In this document: positions 1-8,455 of the stretch, piece by piece
How positions within the stretch are numbered: the stretch's first letter is position 1
Layout of the letters: every line of letters begins with the position of its first letter
Made by a program: the position numbers and the translations under genes
NCBI GenBank assembly: GCA_933822405.4
Contig: CAKOGP040001905.1
Coordinates: 1-14,171, forward strand
Direction of reading: 5' to 3'
Source: Cylindrotheca closterium
Taxonomy: Eukaryota > Bacillariophyta > Bacillariophyceae > Bacillariales > Bacillariaceae
Length of the DNA stretch: 14,171 bases
The notes under the pieces: model-generated
What the model saw: the letters and a program-made list of their open reading frames with translations, nothing else
Database searches by the model: none
What the model was told of the DNA's origin: nothing

Positions 1-761
1 ATGGCACCAGCAACCGTAGCTCCATCGTCAATATCTTTAGCGTCCGCCATATCCATATCAAATTCCAACTTTGCTTCACCGACATCAAGAGGATCAGAGC
101 CAAACCCATCCAGAAAATCGATAGCTTTGTCAACGCCCTGCTGAGTTTGGTCGGCTGGTCGTGCCCGTAGAGTCTCCAAGCACCACACAAGTTCCTTGCG
201 GCGTGTCGTATGGATGAGAGACTTAGGGAACCATTTACCCAGAACTCTGTTGGATCGAGTAGTCGTTGATGCCCCCAAATGATGAGTGAAGAACGGAACC
301 AGTCCTTTCAAAACGTTTGTTGCCAATGCTGCGTACTTCAACCGGCTGATGAAGAGATAAGTCCCTTCCATTTCGCCAGGTAGAACCATGATGAACAGCG
401 GGCTTGGGACATTATTCTCCAGGTCCATTTTTTGCTTCCTTTCCGACTCTCGGGCCCGGCGCTGTTGCGCTGGTGTCAGAACAATGGTCAGAATAGCTGG
501 ATCACGAGAGGTGCGGACACGGTGTTTTATGAGCCATGCGACATCAGTGATGTCTTGCTGCACTTGGAACGGGATCGCGTGGCCATTCCCACCGCCTCCT
601 GGGTGTGGAAGGGTCTTGACAAGTTTGCTGACAGTGTCAGGCTTGATCTTGGTCAGAGTTGCGGTACTGTTGATATTGTGATCGTCCACAATAGTGTCGG
701 CAACGGCTTGAGTCAGGCCGATTCGGACAAAGAGTTGGCGCAGGATCGCTGGTTTGGCCAT
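1..761 (-). CDS. Partial open frame, possible gag-like protein (runs off left edge)
   Basis: Reading the minus strand from the ATG at 761-759, 253 codons are open without a stop to the window edge, so the gene is 3'-incomplete here. The first 60 residues look helical and contain IGLTQAVADTIVDDHNINS, then a PHPGGGG turn near residue 52. A basic stretch (RTSRDP, then QQRRARESERKQK) follows around residues 83-111, and the visible end is acidic (FDMDMADAKDIDD). No membrane segment or signal peptide is seen. The order of a small helical domain, a PGG turn and a basic segment resembles the amino-terminal part of gag-like proteins that I recall from diatom retroelements, but that is weak memory-based evidence. 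It could equally be a host gene. It is more GC-rich by eye and wholly intact, unlike the broken coding regions elsewhere in the window. I chose the first ATG of the open stretch; the promoter candidates lie at 899-968. Confidence 0.6.
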   Translation of the reverse strand, partial: MAKPAILRQLFVRIGLTQAVADTIVDDHNINSTATLTKIKPDTVSKLVKTLPHPGGGGNGHAIPFQVQQDITDVAWLIKHRVRTSRDPAILTIVLTPAQQRRARESERKQKMDLENNVPSPLFIMVLPGEMEGTYLFISRLKYAALATNVLKGLVPFFTHHLGASTTTRSNRVLGKWFPKSLIHTTRRKELVWCLETLRARPADQTQQGVDKAIDFLDGFGSDPLDVGEAKLEFDMDMADAKDIDDGATVAGA

Positions 762-898
762 GGTTGAATCGGATATGCGGGTTGGAACTGTTGTTGTTGA
801 GTTTTGTGTTGAAATGAATTTTCTGTCACCACAGATGAATTTTGTGTGGGTTTTGGCGAATGATACGAACGTTAGTTTGGCTTGCGCGCAAGTCGGTG

Positions 899-968
899 TA
901 TATAATAACGGATTTATTTTAAGCGGTCATGCGGGCGTTTTTGGCGGATTGATATATATAAATAAATT
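899..968 (-). promoter_or_regulatory. AT-rich TATA-like motifs upstream of the left-edge gene
   Basis: Two TATA-like runs lie upstream of the minus-strand ATG at 761: TATTATATA (899-907) and a longer AT run at 953-968. They sit about 140 and 190 bases upstream. This is position and base composition only. A perfect 12-bp palindrome, CTTGCGCGCAAG (881-892), lies between them and the start codon. Confidence 0.25.
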
Positions 969-1047
969 GCAGATCTTTCTCCCTCCAAACAAGCTGTGTA
1001 TCGACGCGTAGTACCAAATCTTTGGATCCAGGTGCTTCGGCTCTCCC

Positions 1048-1080
1048 TCCAACCTTTGAAAGCGTCCCCTCAAGGTTGGA
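1048..1080. repeat. Perfect 9-bp inverted repeat (hairpin)
   Basis: TCCAACCTT (1048-1056) and AAGGTTGGA (1072-1080) are perfect reverse complements around a 15-base loop. The function is unknown. It sits upstream of the left-edge gene. Confidence 0.6.
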
Positions 1081-1422
1081 TATTGTCTGATCTTACACTT
1101 CATAGAATGAAATGTATCCTATGCACACCTATTGTATGATAGTTGATCATAACAAGGTGTAATTCAGCAATAGGTATCCTGACGTTGACATGTCGGTCAA
1201 CAGGTCGTTTAAAGTCTCAGCTGGTGTTGCTATCAAGCCGTACAGCAGCGCTGGGTCTAATAAACTGAGTTAATGTGCCCGTTATTGAACGATAGTAGAG
1301 CGATAAAGGGATTTGACTAGTCACAGTGTTGCAAGAGGGAGATAATCAAAATTATAAGCTGTTGGTTGGCGATAGCCATTCATTCTAGTTCATCGAGTCA
1401 ACTCAACACGGGGGATTCAATT
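1081..1422. other. Gene-free stretch with small hairpins
   Basis: No coding region is recognisable on either strand. A compact imperfect hairpin spans 1125-1160: ACACC pairs with GGTGT, TTGT with ACAA, and ATGAT with ATCAT, around the loop AGTTG. A second small one pairs GTTGAC (1184-1189) with GTCAAC (1196-1201). Otherwise I see nothing in this stretch, and it shares no obvious sequence with the right flank of element 1. Confidence 0.5.
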
Positions 1423-1673
1423 CACAGGCAGGTACAAAAAATATCTTCCGGAAGCCACCTGTGTCAGCTCTCACCAGCTGTTGCGGCGTATAAAGCACAT
1501 ACGCACATGTTCTTCACAAACTAGTCACAGATCTGGATCTACCTTCAATACTTATCCATCTCTGTACATACTCGAACCGTACTACTGTCCGTATATGGTA
1601 CCACGAATGTCCGGCCTTGCTGTCCAACATATTCGACTGCTCTTTTATCCTTTAAGATCCCATTTCACCAACA
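1423..1673 (-). repeat. 3' LTR of element 1 (single-copy form, about 250 bp)
   Basis: This segment matches 6397-6776 along its length, apart from a 130-bp block that is tandemly doubled in the other copy. On the minus strand it begins TGTTGGTGAAATGG, a typical LTR start, at 1673. Its outer end is less clear: identity with the other copy stops near 1423, where no canonical CA end is seen. A TATAAAG motif occurs on the plus strand at about 1489-1495. Confidence 0.85.
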
Positions 1674-1688
1674 CACTTCTGCCGTTTT
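1674..1688 (-). other. Candidate polypurine tract of element 1
   Basis: On the minus strand the bases just before the 3' LTR read AAAACGGCAGAAGTG, a mostly purine run next to the TG of the LTR. This is where the primer for plus-strand DNA synthesis should lie. Confidence 0.45.
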
Positions 1689-1793
1689 GACCACTCCAGT
1701 TGCAATAACAAATCCTTTTTCATTTAATATGTAACATGTATATATGACCAACAAATGTCACATTTAATCTTCCTGATCCCCTTGGATCAATGC

Positions 1794-2504
1794 TCAAAAC
1801 TTGCGGAACTTTTTCCCTTGCAGAGGTTTTGTCATATAATCCCCCCACATGTCATCTGTCGGCATGTGTTCAATTGTAAGATTTCCTTTCTCAACCTGAT
1901 CAGTGACAAAGAAATAACGGATGTTCAATGCTCGGCTTCTTTTGCCAGCACTTGATCTTCCGTTCTTTTTGAGGAGAATGAAGCTCATATTGTCTTGATA
2001 CAAGATATTCTTCTCAATCAGATAACCTTGTTCTTCCATGAACATGCGTGTCCACAACACTTGTGTGATCACATTGTCTCCTCTGATTAGTTCTGCATGT
2101 GTACTTCTGCAGCTGTTTAGCTTCTGTTTCTTGGATATAGCCTGCATAGCTCCAACACCCATGGTCATCACTCCTCCTGTGTGACTCTTGAAATCAGGGT
2201 GAACTGCAAAAGACGCGTCAACAAAGCACTTCATTACTTGAAGGTTGTCAGCGCTCAGCGTGAGATGCCATTTCTTGGTAGAGTGCATGTATCTCATATG
2301 CCTTCCAAGTTTATGCCAATCACTCTGATTTGGGTTTTGAACTCGTGAAGCCAGAATTGCCACCGTCAAATGCATATCCAGACGCGCACGTTTGGTCAAA
2401 AACTAATGTTTTGCAACAAACCTGTGAAACTCAGTCTGTTGGTCTTTATCTAAAAGTTTTCCCTTTCCTACCTCCAGCAAATTATTTCCAGCAGGTGTTT
2501 CCTA
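1794..2504 (-). pseudogene. Copia RNase H domain with in-frame stops (element 1 pol)
   Basis: RNase H would degrade the RNA strand of the RNA/DNA hybrid during reverse transcription. The longest open piece is 2399-1794, 201 residues. It shows the copia RNase H signature: KCFVDASFAVHPDFKSHTGG (catalytic Asp at residue 61), STHAEL (Glu 103), LYQDN (Asp 136) and a carboxy-terminal GDYMTKPLQG (Asp 187). The same frame continues upstream with recognisable connection-domain sequence (NNLLEVGKGKLLDKDQQTEF), but it is cut by TAG at 2402-2400 and TAG at 2504-2502, with a TAA just beyond at 2507-2505. All of these are point changes in a conserved frame, so this is decay and not a different gene structure. 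The Glu residue of the usual SSTEAEL motif that precedes the catalytic one is His here. Confidence 0.92.
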
Positions 2505-3677
2505 TTAGTCGTCTTCCTTAAACTTAACAGAAAATTTGTCAAGCATTCTTTGGACATAATCGTCCATTCGAATCTTCAACTTTCCTTTCTTTGAATAATC
2601 CAATGTCATTCCCAGATAGGTGTGAATTCGTCCCCGTGTGCAAGTCACTTCCTTTAGTCCTCCGTATCTCTCATTTATCCATGTAAATAAATCCTCGAGA
2701 ACTCTTTGTTCCCTGTGGCTCGCTAGCACATCATCAACATGACACCTGATGGTCAATTGCTTTTCATTGACCATCATATTTGCAATACATGGATCGTATA
2801 CATTAAATACGAATCCGTATTATTCCAGTGATGCCCTCAGATTTTGATACTACAGCAGCGAAGCCTGCAAAATCCCATAAAAAGCACGGAGGATCACAAC
2901 ATAGATCACTCGACGTCCATTTTCGATTACTACAAAATCCTGATACATCGGATCTAGGTCAATCATACAATCAACCAGCAGTCCAGTAATTTTCATTACT
3001 ACTTGATCTTCTCCTTCTTCCTGCTCGGGCATCAATGTTTGGATAAACACGTTAGGTATATCCATTGACATGACGTTTCTACCTTCATGGGCATCAATTA
3101 CATCCGTACAGATAATAGCCTCATGCAAAGCTGTAGGACTTGCGGTGTCCTCACGAGACAACCAATCCCGGGTCTCGTTACCTTTGAATACGCAGCGTCC
3201 TTTGATCGTTACTCCATCATTCTTTTCGGCCAGTAGCATCATTGCATCTACAGCCTTCTTTCTTTCAGTCGGCTTTAGTTTCTCAATACTGATAGGTGTC
3301 CAGCAACTGCGCTTGATCAGTTGGTCAAGTTCTTTTATGGCCGCGTCTTTACCTTGCTCCTTGCATATCTTCAGTCCTTTATTCAGATAGTATTGTTGAA
3401 TGAACAAGACTCCGTCTTGCCCATTGATACCACCGTTGACACCATCACGTATCTGTTGAATAACACGAGCGACTACCAACGCCTTGTCCGCGTCATATTC
3501 GCCTTTGTTTGTGTTTCCCACTTGCTGGAATGCCAAATTGTGCATGCGTTCTCGGATGGAACGCTCGTACTTCTGGTTCCCTTGTAACTGTGCTCTCTTT
3601 GTTTGCGTGTCAATCCTTTTCTTGATGGCTTGATACAACGAGACTCGGAGTCTTTTCATTTGTGCTTTTCTTCTCAT
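2505..3677 (-). pseudogene. Copia reverse transcriptase with two in-frame stops (element 1 pol)
   Basis: One reading frame holds the RVT_2-type polymerase. The open piece 3677-2850 (275 residues) carries the fingers region and motif A, VMSMDIPNVFIQT, with catalytic Asp near residue 206. The piece 2777-2505 carries motif C as CHVDDVL (2741-2730 encodes HVDD), followed by KYGG/RYGG-type and LGMTLDYSKKGK motifs. Between them the frame is intact apart from TAG at 2852-2850, where Trp is expected in the family, and TAA at 2822-2820. HVDD in place of the usual YVDD is a feature I recall from diatom copia elements. The fragment around residues 40-110, including GQDGVLFIQQYYLNKGLK, is the family-specific linker ahead of the polymerase. 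The protein cannot be made as one piece. Confidence 0.93.
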
Positions 3678-3680
3678 TGC

Positions 3681-4323
3681 ACTGGTATCTCACACTTCCA
3701 TCAATGGTCGTGAGGCCAAATGAATTGTTAACAAAAACAAGATCAATGTGCAGCACAACACTCAGATTGTGCATTAACAACTCCTTTGGTATTTCTATCC
3801 AGTCATCCCGCACTCCTTCGGGCGTGGCACGCTTCGTCTTTCCTTTTAGGACCAAAGAACCAGGTCCATATATCTTTTCAGCAATGATTGCATCTTCTTC
3901 ATTCACATTGCAGTTCTTGAACAAACCAGATCTTACTGCAATACGAAACGCTTGCACGTCTGGTGCACCAGCCATATGATACTCTGATCGTGCGCGATTA
4001 GCCCGCTCAACTTGTTTATCAGTGAAGCCTTCGATATTCTCCTGTACCGTCTGTATGCCACAATAATCGGAATCAGAATAGCTAATTTTTCAAATTCTAC
4101 CGCAGAAAATAACGCCACATTTATGGCATTCAGTGTGTGTGACACCAAACTTGTCGCAGTCACAATTTCCGCATTCTCTGTAATCACACTCAGGGTATTC
4201 GGATCCATCGTCACATTCTGCCCTACCATTGGGTACAAAAGTGTACAATCCGTTTTGATGTACATACCTCATTTGTTGTCCCCCCTTCGTAATGATGAAG
4301 GAGTTTTCAATATCAGTGTCCAT
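3681..4323 (-). pseudogene. Copia pre-integrase region, with cysteine-rich insert; integrase core absent (element 1)
   Basis: One frame starts with MDTDIENSFII and NGLYTF and passes through a cysteine-rich stretch (4236-4100). A TGA at 4092-4090 interrupts it. It then continues as VQENIEGFTDKQ, YHMAGAPDVQAF, LFKNCNVNEEDA, AEKIYGPGSLVLKGKTKR and DDWIEIPKELLMHNL. The last blocks correspond to the copia GAG-pre-integrase/integrase start and are matched motif by motif in element 2 (12659-13329). After VFVNNSFGLTTIDGSVRY the frame changes, and within a few codons the sequence belongs to the linker before reverse transcriptase. The DDE catalytic core and the YYSPHM block are missing, so an internal deletion is inferred near 3675-3690. 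The cysteine-rich piece contains CGNC and CHKC separated by 11 residues, a zinc-ribbon-like spacing. Confidence 0.85.
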
Positions 4324-4753
4324 AACGACACGGAATCCAAGGATAAACTATCAAGGTTACATTGCGCTTCAGTATCAAGCAAGCAAGTCTGTCCTTTGAT
4401 GATATTTGATTCAACCTGTTGATGCAGATCACGTTGGCCAGTGTTTGTACCATAGTTGAACATGTAATCCAGGTCAGACACAGTGCCCGGTTTGGCGTAA
4501 TCTTCGTTCATTCGTAGGCTGAACGTAGATCCAGAATCAAGATGCACACCAAGATCGATATCCCAGTGCTTACTTCCATTAGACTTGAAAGGTTTGTTGT
4601 TGTCTTTGGTCCATGAGAACAGTGCTTCAATGAATCCATCTTCGAGGTCGACTTGTAGATCTGCATGTTCAAGCTTCCATCGCTGATCATGCTGTCATCG
4701 ACCTTGAAAGTACTGGCAGCTTCTAGTTGTGCTTGCCATTTCTTCATTAGCAA
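4324..4753 (-). pseudogene. Copia aspartic protease region, frameshifted (element 1)
   Basis: The active-site motif of a retroviral-type aspartic protease is visible as MHLDSGSTFS (DSG encoded at 4538-4530). Asn-Thr-Gly-rich and LLDTEAQCNLDSLS segments follow, typical of the region leading to the pre-integrase block. Two frame changes break it. One lies near 4650, between DDSMISDGSL and the segment reading VDLEDGFIEALFSWTKDN. The other lies near 4330, just before FRVVMDTDIENSF. Protease would cut the Gag-Pol polyprotein inside the virus-like particle. Element 2 has DSA at the matching place (LDSASN). Confidence 0.8.
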
Positions 4754-5125
4754 CTCTCCCTGTCTTCAGTGGAGACTGCTTTCTTCTTCAGAATTGGTCT
4801 TACATGTACTTGTGCAAGGTTCCATCCTGTAATTCTACCATTAGATCGTCCATCAGCAACAGACCTGCCTCGTATCACATAAGAACCGGGTACATCAGTA
4901 GTACCAGAAGTGCCATTTCCACTCCTGTCAACAACAGCTCGTTCCATATTGCTTCGATGTTGTTGAACAGTTGATTGCATTCCCATGACGCTAGACGCGG
5001 CACCCGACTGCGCCGCAGATGCAGTCGCAGGGACTTGGAGATTGGCTCTCCCCGCTCGTCTTGAAGTAGTAGTAGTAGTAGTCGGTGCGTCGCTGTATCG
5101 TCCTGGGTCGCTCCATTCCGCTCAT
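4754..5125 (-). pseudogene. Gag-pol linker with Thr run (element 1)
   Basis: Sequence between the zinc knuckle of gag and the protease. One frame (4986-4747) reads MQSTVQQHRSNMERAVVDRS and then Gly/Ser/Thr-rich sequence, low-complexity as expected for a linker. Its upstream part contains an AGT triplet repeat (six units, 5065-5082) that encodes a Thr run on the minus strand in one frame. Frames do not join cleanly to either neighbour, so small indels are inferred. Confidence 0.5.
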
Positions 5126-6123
5126 TCAGCGTTCGGGACAACGGGTGACCCCATGGCCAGTATCTCCGCAACACCAGCAACTAAAAGCCGGTCGTGAAGA
5201 TGTTGTTCGAGCATTCGACTGTACGTTGCTCACTCCGTCAGGGGCACTGCTGCTCGCAGTGTTTGCTCTTGGAGTAGGTCTCGGTGTTGTTGGACCTTTC
5301 TTTCTATTGTCCGGCTTATGTTTGATCAGCGCTTTGGCAACCAGATCAATCGGAGTTGGGTATTCATTTCTCTGATCGTAGTCCTTAAATTCCATGGCGT
5401 AGGTCTGATTCGCTTTGTCCAACATGCTTCCGAAGCGAGACCTGTCACAGTTGTAGAAAAATGCACTCGCTTTAAATGTTTCGAGAACTTCTTTCTTGAA
5501 CGTGTCTTGGACTGCCTTGGTATCGTCCGGATCGTCCTCCGGATTGTATAGATCCAGGTACCCCATTGTCTTGGTCGCATAGACATGCAACACATCGTTG
5601 CCAAGGATCTCGAACAATTGATCAGCTTGGGCTTCGAACCGTCTTCTGTAATCGTTAACAGACTCATTTTGCTTCTGAGTACAGTTTGTGAATCTCTTGA
5701 GAGATTCCGTGAGTCCAAGAGTTGCCATTCGGTCTCATCCATGACAGTCATGAACGTCTTCATACGCTTCAACAACTTCACGTGATCTTCTTGGAGGTCT
5801 TGCCAATCAGCTTCAGTGCTCAACTTATCTCTCATCGCCGATGGGATGAAATGCTTGGTGATGATCGCTGCAACAGTATATTTATTTGTATGGGCCATGT
5901 TTCGTTCACTTGCGATTGCGTCTTGAGCTTAGTCCAAACTCTTGAGCGCTATAGCCTCAAGCAAGTTCACCGTCACCTGACCGTGAGTAAATTCAGGGTT
6001 GTGAGGGTGATACTGTTTCTTTTGTTTGGTCTTCTTTCTTTGAGACCCTCGACCGGTCTGCTGGACATATCTTCCACCACGGCCACCTCGGCCGCCTCTG
6101 CCTTGGTTTCTTCCACCAGGCAT
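5126..6123 (-). pseudogene. Copia Gag with CCHC zinc knuckle, broken (element 1)
   Basis: Gag forms the particle and binds element RNA. The chosen start at 6123 begins MPGGRNQGRGGRGGRGGR, an RGG-rich RNA-binding tail followed by a Lys-rich stretch. The frame is cut by TAA at 5931-5929 and continues in the same frame from 5928, through MAHTNKYTVAAIITKH and MKTFMTVMDETEWQLLD. A one-base frame change near 5710-5735 moves it to the frame that carries ESVNDYRRRFEAQADQ, FFYNCDRSRFGSML and KHKPDNRKKGP. It ends with a CCHC zinc knuckle (CWCCGDTGHGVTRC, about 5179-5129, C-x2-C-x4-H-x4-C, all ligands present), and a TGA closes the frame at 5128-5126. Gag of element 2 and the relic at 9495-9757 align with the middle part. 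Confidence 0.9.
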
Positions 6124-6396
6124 CTTGCTCTTTAGTTCCTCCTACTTTGCAATGTTCAAAAATTACCTTTGTTGATCGACTGTCAGATATTCAACTCCGT
6201 AGCTGTAATGAGAGCCTCAACGCTCTAGCTACCTCTGGAGTACACTGAGCTCAAATCTACATCGGCTATGGATTGCCTACAATAGGAACAGGTGCCAGTG
6301 ATGCTGGGCTTCTACCTGCGGATCAACAGTCTCACCACTTCCTATTAGATCTTATTCTACTGTTATTCTTGCCAGAAGTCGATCAACAATGATCTC
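6124..6396 (-). other. 5' leader of element 1 (between 5' LTR and gag)
   Basis: About 270 bases of noncoding leader. A primer binding site should lie next to the LTR at about 6380-6396, but I see no convincing match to the 3' end of a common tRNA. Nothing else is recognised here. Confidence 0.5.
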
Positions 6397-6776
6397 CACA
6401 AGCAGGTACAAAAAATCTCTTCCAGAAGCCGCCTGTGTCAGCTCTCACCAGCTGTCGCGGCGTATAAAGCACATACGCACATGTTCTTCACGAACTAGTC
6501 ACAGAGTAGATCTACCTTCAATACTTATCCATCTCTGTACGTACTTGAACCGTTCTTCTGTCCGTGTTCGATATCACCAATGTCCGACCGCGTATAAAGC
6601 ACATAAGCACATGTTCTTCACGAACTAGTCACAAAGTAGATCTACCTTCAATACTTATCCATCTCTGTACGTACTTGAACCGTACTACTGTCCATGTTTG
6701 GTACCACAAATGTCCAACCTTACTGTCTGACATATTCGACTGCTCTTTTATCCTTTAAGATCCCATTTCACCAACG
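6397..6776 (-). repeat. 5' LTR of element 1, enlarged by an internal duplication
   Basis: This matches the left LTR (1423-1673) at both ends, from CACAAGCAGGTACAAAA to CATTTCACCAAC, but is about 130 bases longer because of a tandem duplication inside it. The outer edge reads CGTTGG on the minus strand where the other copy has TGTTGG, so the terminal T appears mutated to C. Confidence 0.85.
6461..6720. repeat. 130-bp tandem duplication inside the right LTR
   Basis: Two head-to-tail units start with CGTATAAAGCACATA at 6461 and 6591 and run to 6590 and 6720. They differ at several positions. The left LTR has one unit, starting at 1487, so the duplication arose in this copy after the LTRs diverged, or was not copied to the other LTR. 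Confidence 0.9.
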
Positions 6777-6791
6777 ATATCATGATATCGT
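6774..6791. repeat. Perfect 18-bp palindrome at the LTR edge
   Basis: ACGATATCATGATATCGT equals its own reverse complement. It begins inside the last bases of the right LTR and extends into the flank, with CAAC/GTTG continuing the symmetry beyond a 2-base offset. Confidence 0.85.
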
Positions 6792-8455
6792 AGTTGATGC
6801 TGTTGCTTTCTTTATTGACTTTGTACTGGAAGACGACTTGCTCCAACAGTTGCCAGAAGCGAGCATGAGGAGAGATGATGCTACTAGTGCTCTTCCTCCT
6901 GTACATGATGGGAACAAGTCAGATAGAGAGCCCGACCAAACAATAGAGGAGATTTGATGAGATAGCCACTAACAAATCTATTATAGTTTGTACTCTTGGG
7001 ATCCTTGAAGCTACTCTAGACTGCACTCTTGACTCCCTTGGGCCACTTGACTTCGATCTGATCGACCATGGATTGAGCACCGCTAATATTCCAAATGCCA
7101 CGCTCATTCCTAAGCATGGTAGTGATCATGACCAAAATGTATTGGACTCCACGGCTATTGGAACTGGAGAAGCTAAGCCAACATTCAATCAAGTAGACAG
7201 TCATAATTGTAGTAGAGCCTTACCCTTTACTACTATGAACGGACATTCTGCTTTAGATTTTGCAATCAACTTCTTCCAGTCCTTTCCCTATGCAAATCCA
7301 ATAGATGGACTCCATGAAGTCCATCGTCCACCAACTTCTGAACTAGCTAGACTTGAACATAGCATGGAAGATCCTATCAACCTGGATTGCACCTGTGCAA
7401 CTCAAGTCGCACTGCCAGAGCTTGAGGTCTATCAGTCTCACAAGCAACCCTTAACTCAAGAGGCGCGCTTTGAGCTGGTGTTGTATCAATCCCACAAGCA
7501 ATCCTCAACCCAAGAGGCGCACATTGATGATGATACTCGAAAGCCTGACGGGAGAAATGGTCCACCATCTTGCAACAGCTTTGAGCATGGATTACAACCA
7601 ACTGAGGTTGAACCGAAGAACCCAAGCTCGGCTGTGAAGACTCGTGAACGTGATTGGGAGCGCCTTTGCAGCTACTTTGCATGGTTGCCCAAGCTAGTCA
7701 TCCAGAAGAACTTGGAACACTACTTGGAAGACTCAACTCAACAGCTACAATAACTACTATAGATATTACAGTATTGGCGCCTTCCAACTTTGTATCTACT
7801 TCTAAAGCTAGTCACCAAATCCGAGCTTGGCAATTCCGCAGCTTCCTACTTGCTGGAAAGCACAGATGCAGCACATGTCATGGCACTGAATTGCCAAGCT
7901 ACAATGATAGTATCATTGAGCGGTCTCCAGGCCTATACCACCAATGTGCTTGTAGCAGAGCTAACCAAAGTCTTCACTTTGATGACACAGCTACAACAAG
8001 CTCAAGCAACAATACATTCACATATGGGATCACTACGACCACAATCAGTGGTATAGATCTTTGGCACTGTACATTGGAAGTGGGCGACTTCCTCCATCAG
8101 ACATGCATTGATGACTGGACAACTTTGTCAATTGGACAGAAGCAATTTGAACAAAGACTACTAGCTAAGACTGAAACGGTAAAAATTATCCACTTGGCAA
8201 CTTGTCTATGTACCAACGCTTTTTACATGATGCAATCAACTACTTCAACTGAAGACCAAATGGATTCTGACCAAATTGTTGCTCAGATTCATGGGGAGCA
8301 GACAACTGGTCTGCAACCACTGCTTGAAGGCAACGAGCCACTCCTTGATGGCTTGCATCAACATATAACTAAACAGTACAAGACGACATTGTACCAACTA
8401 CACAAATGGCATACCTTGTTGCCATTACATCCTGAAAAGGTTTTCTTTGCCTCAT
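6792..8455 (+). pseudogene. Degraded coding tract of unknown product, probably part of element 3
   Basis: Long plus-strand open stretches abut each other in shifting frames. They are 6694-6957 (the part after the LTR contains LPEASMRRDDATSALPPVHD), 6947-7753 (open upstream of its ATG at 7073; contains TLIPKHGSDHDQNVLDSTA and a 54-bp duplicated block), 7654-8460, and the overlapping 7790-8056 (LQAYTTNVLVAELTKVFTLM, then TQLQQAQATIHS, which looks like a coiled coil). I do not recognise the product of any of them. The tract leads, in the same orientation, into a copia RNase H tail and LTR, so it is most simply a decayed or rearranged interior of that element. No reverse transcriptase or integrase motif is visible in it. 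The coiled-coil-like stretch vaguely resembles the end of some Gag proteins, but there is no zinc knuckle. Confidence 0.5.
7418..7525 (+). repeat. Tandem 54-bp repeat inside the 6947-7753 frame
   Basis: Two adjacent 54-base units (7418-7471 and 7472-7525) encode ELEVYQSHKQPLTQEARF and ELVLYQSHKQSSTQEAHI. The spacing is exactly 18 codons, so the reading frame is kept. Many of the differences fall at third codon positions. Confidence 0.85.

Larger units (their letters stand above)
1423..6776 (-). mobile_element. Element 1: decayed Ty1/copia LTR retrotransposon
   Basis: Two copies of one sequence (1423-1673 and 6397-6776) flank a minus-strand interior. In order, the interior encodes gag with a zinc knuckle, an aspartic protease, a pre-integrase block, reverse transcriptase and RNase H. 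That order, with integrase sequence before reverse transcriptase, is the Ty1/copia order, and about 5.35 kb is normal for the superfamily. Signature motifs (HVDD box, EKIYGP, KGKTKR) suggest a diatom CoDi-type lineage. The element is inactive: there are at least six nonsense codons, several frameshifts, and no integrase catalytic core. No matching 5-bp target duplication was found outside the two LTRs, so either the ends have changed or recombination has occurred. Confidence 0.9.

Noticed and set aside
388..1011. Plus-strand open frames over the left-edge region
   Set aside because: The minus strand has one unbroken 253-codon frame across 1-761; the plus-strand frames are shorter overlaps and the last lies in AT-rich upstream sequence.
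4012..4422. Plus-strand 136-residue frame
   Set aside because: It is antisense to the pre-integrase region of element 1, which has family motifs conserved in element 2.
5065..5082. AGT triplet repeat as a functional element
   Set aside because: Six units in a Gag-pol linker are an ordinary short microsatellite coding for Thr in one frame.
6380..6396. tRNA primer binding site beside the 5' LTR
   Set aside because: No convincing complement to a known tRNA 3' end could be seen by eye, so none is claimed.
6461..6720. CRISPR-like array because of repeated blocks
   Set aside because: Only two adjacent 130-bp units, inside an LTR, with no spacers.
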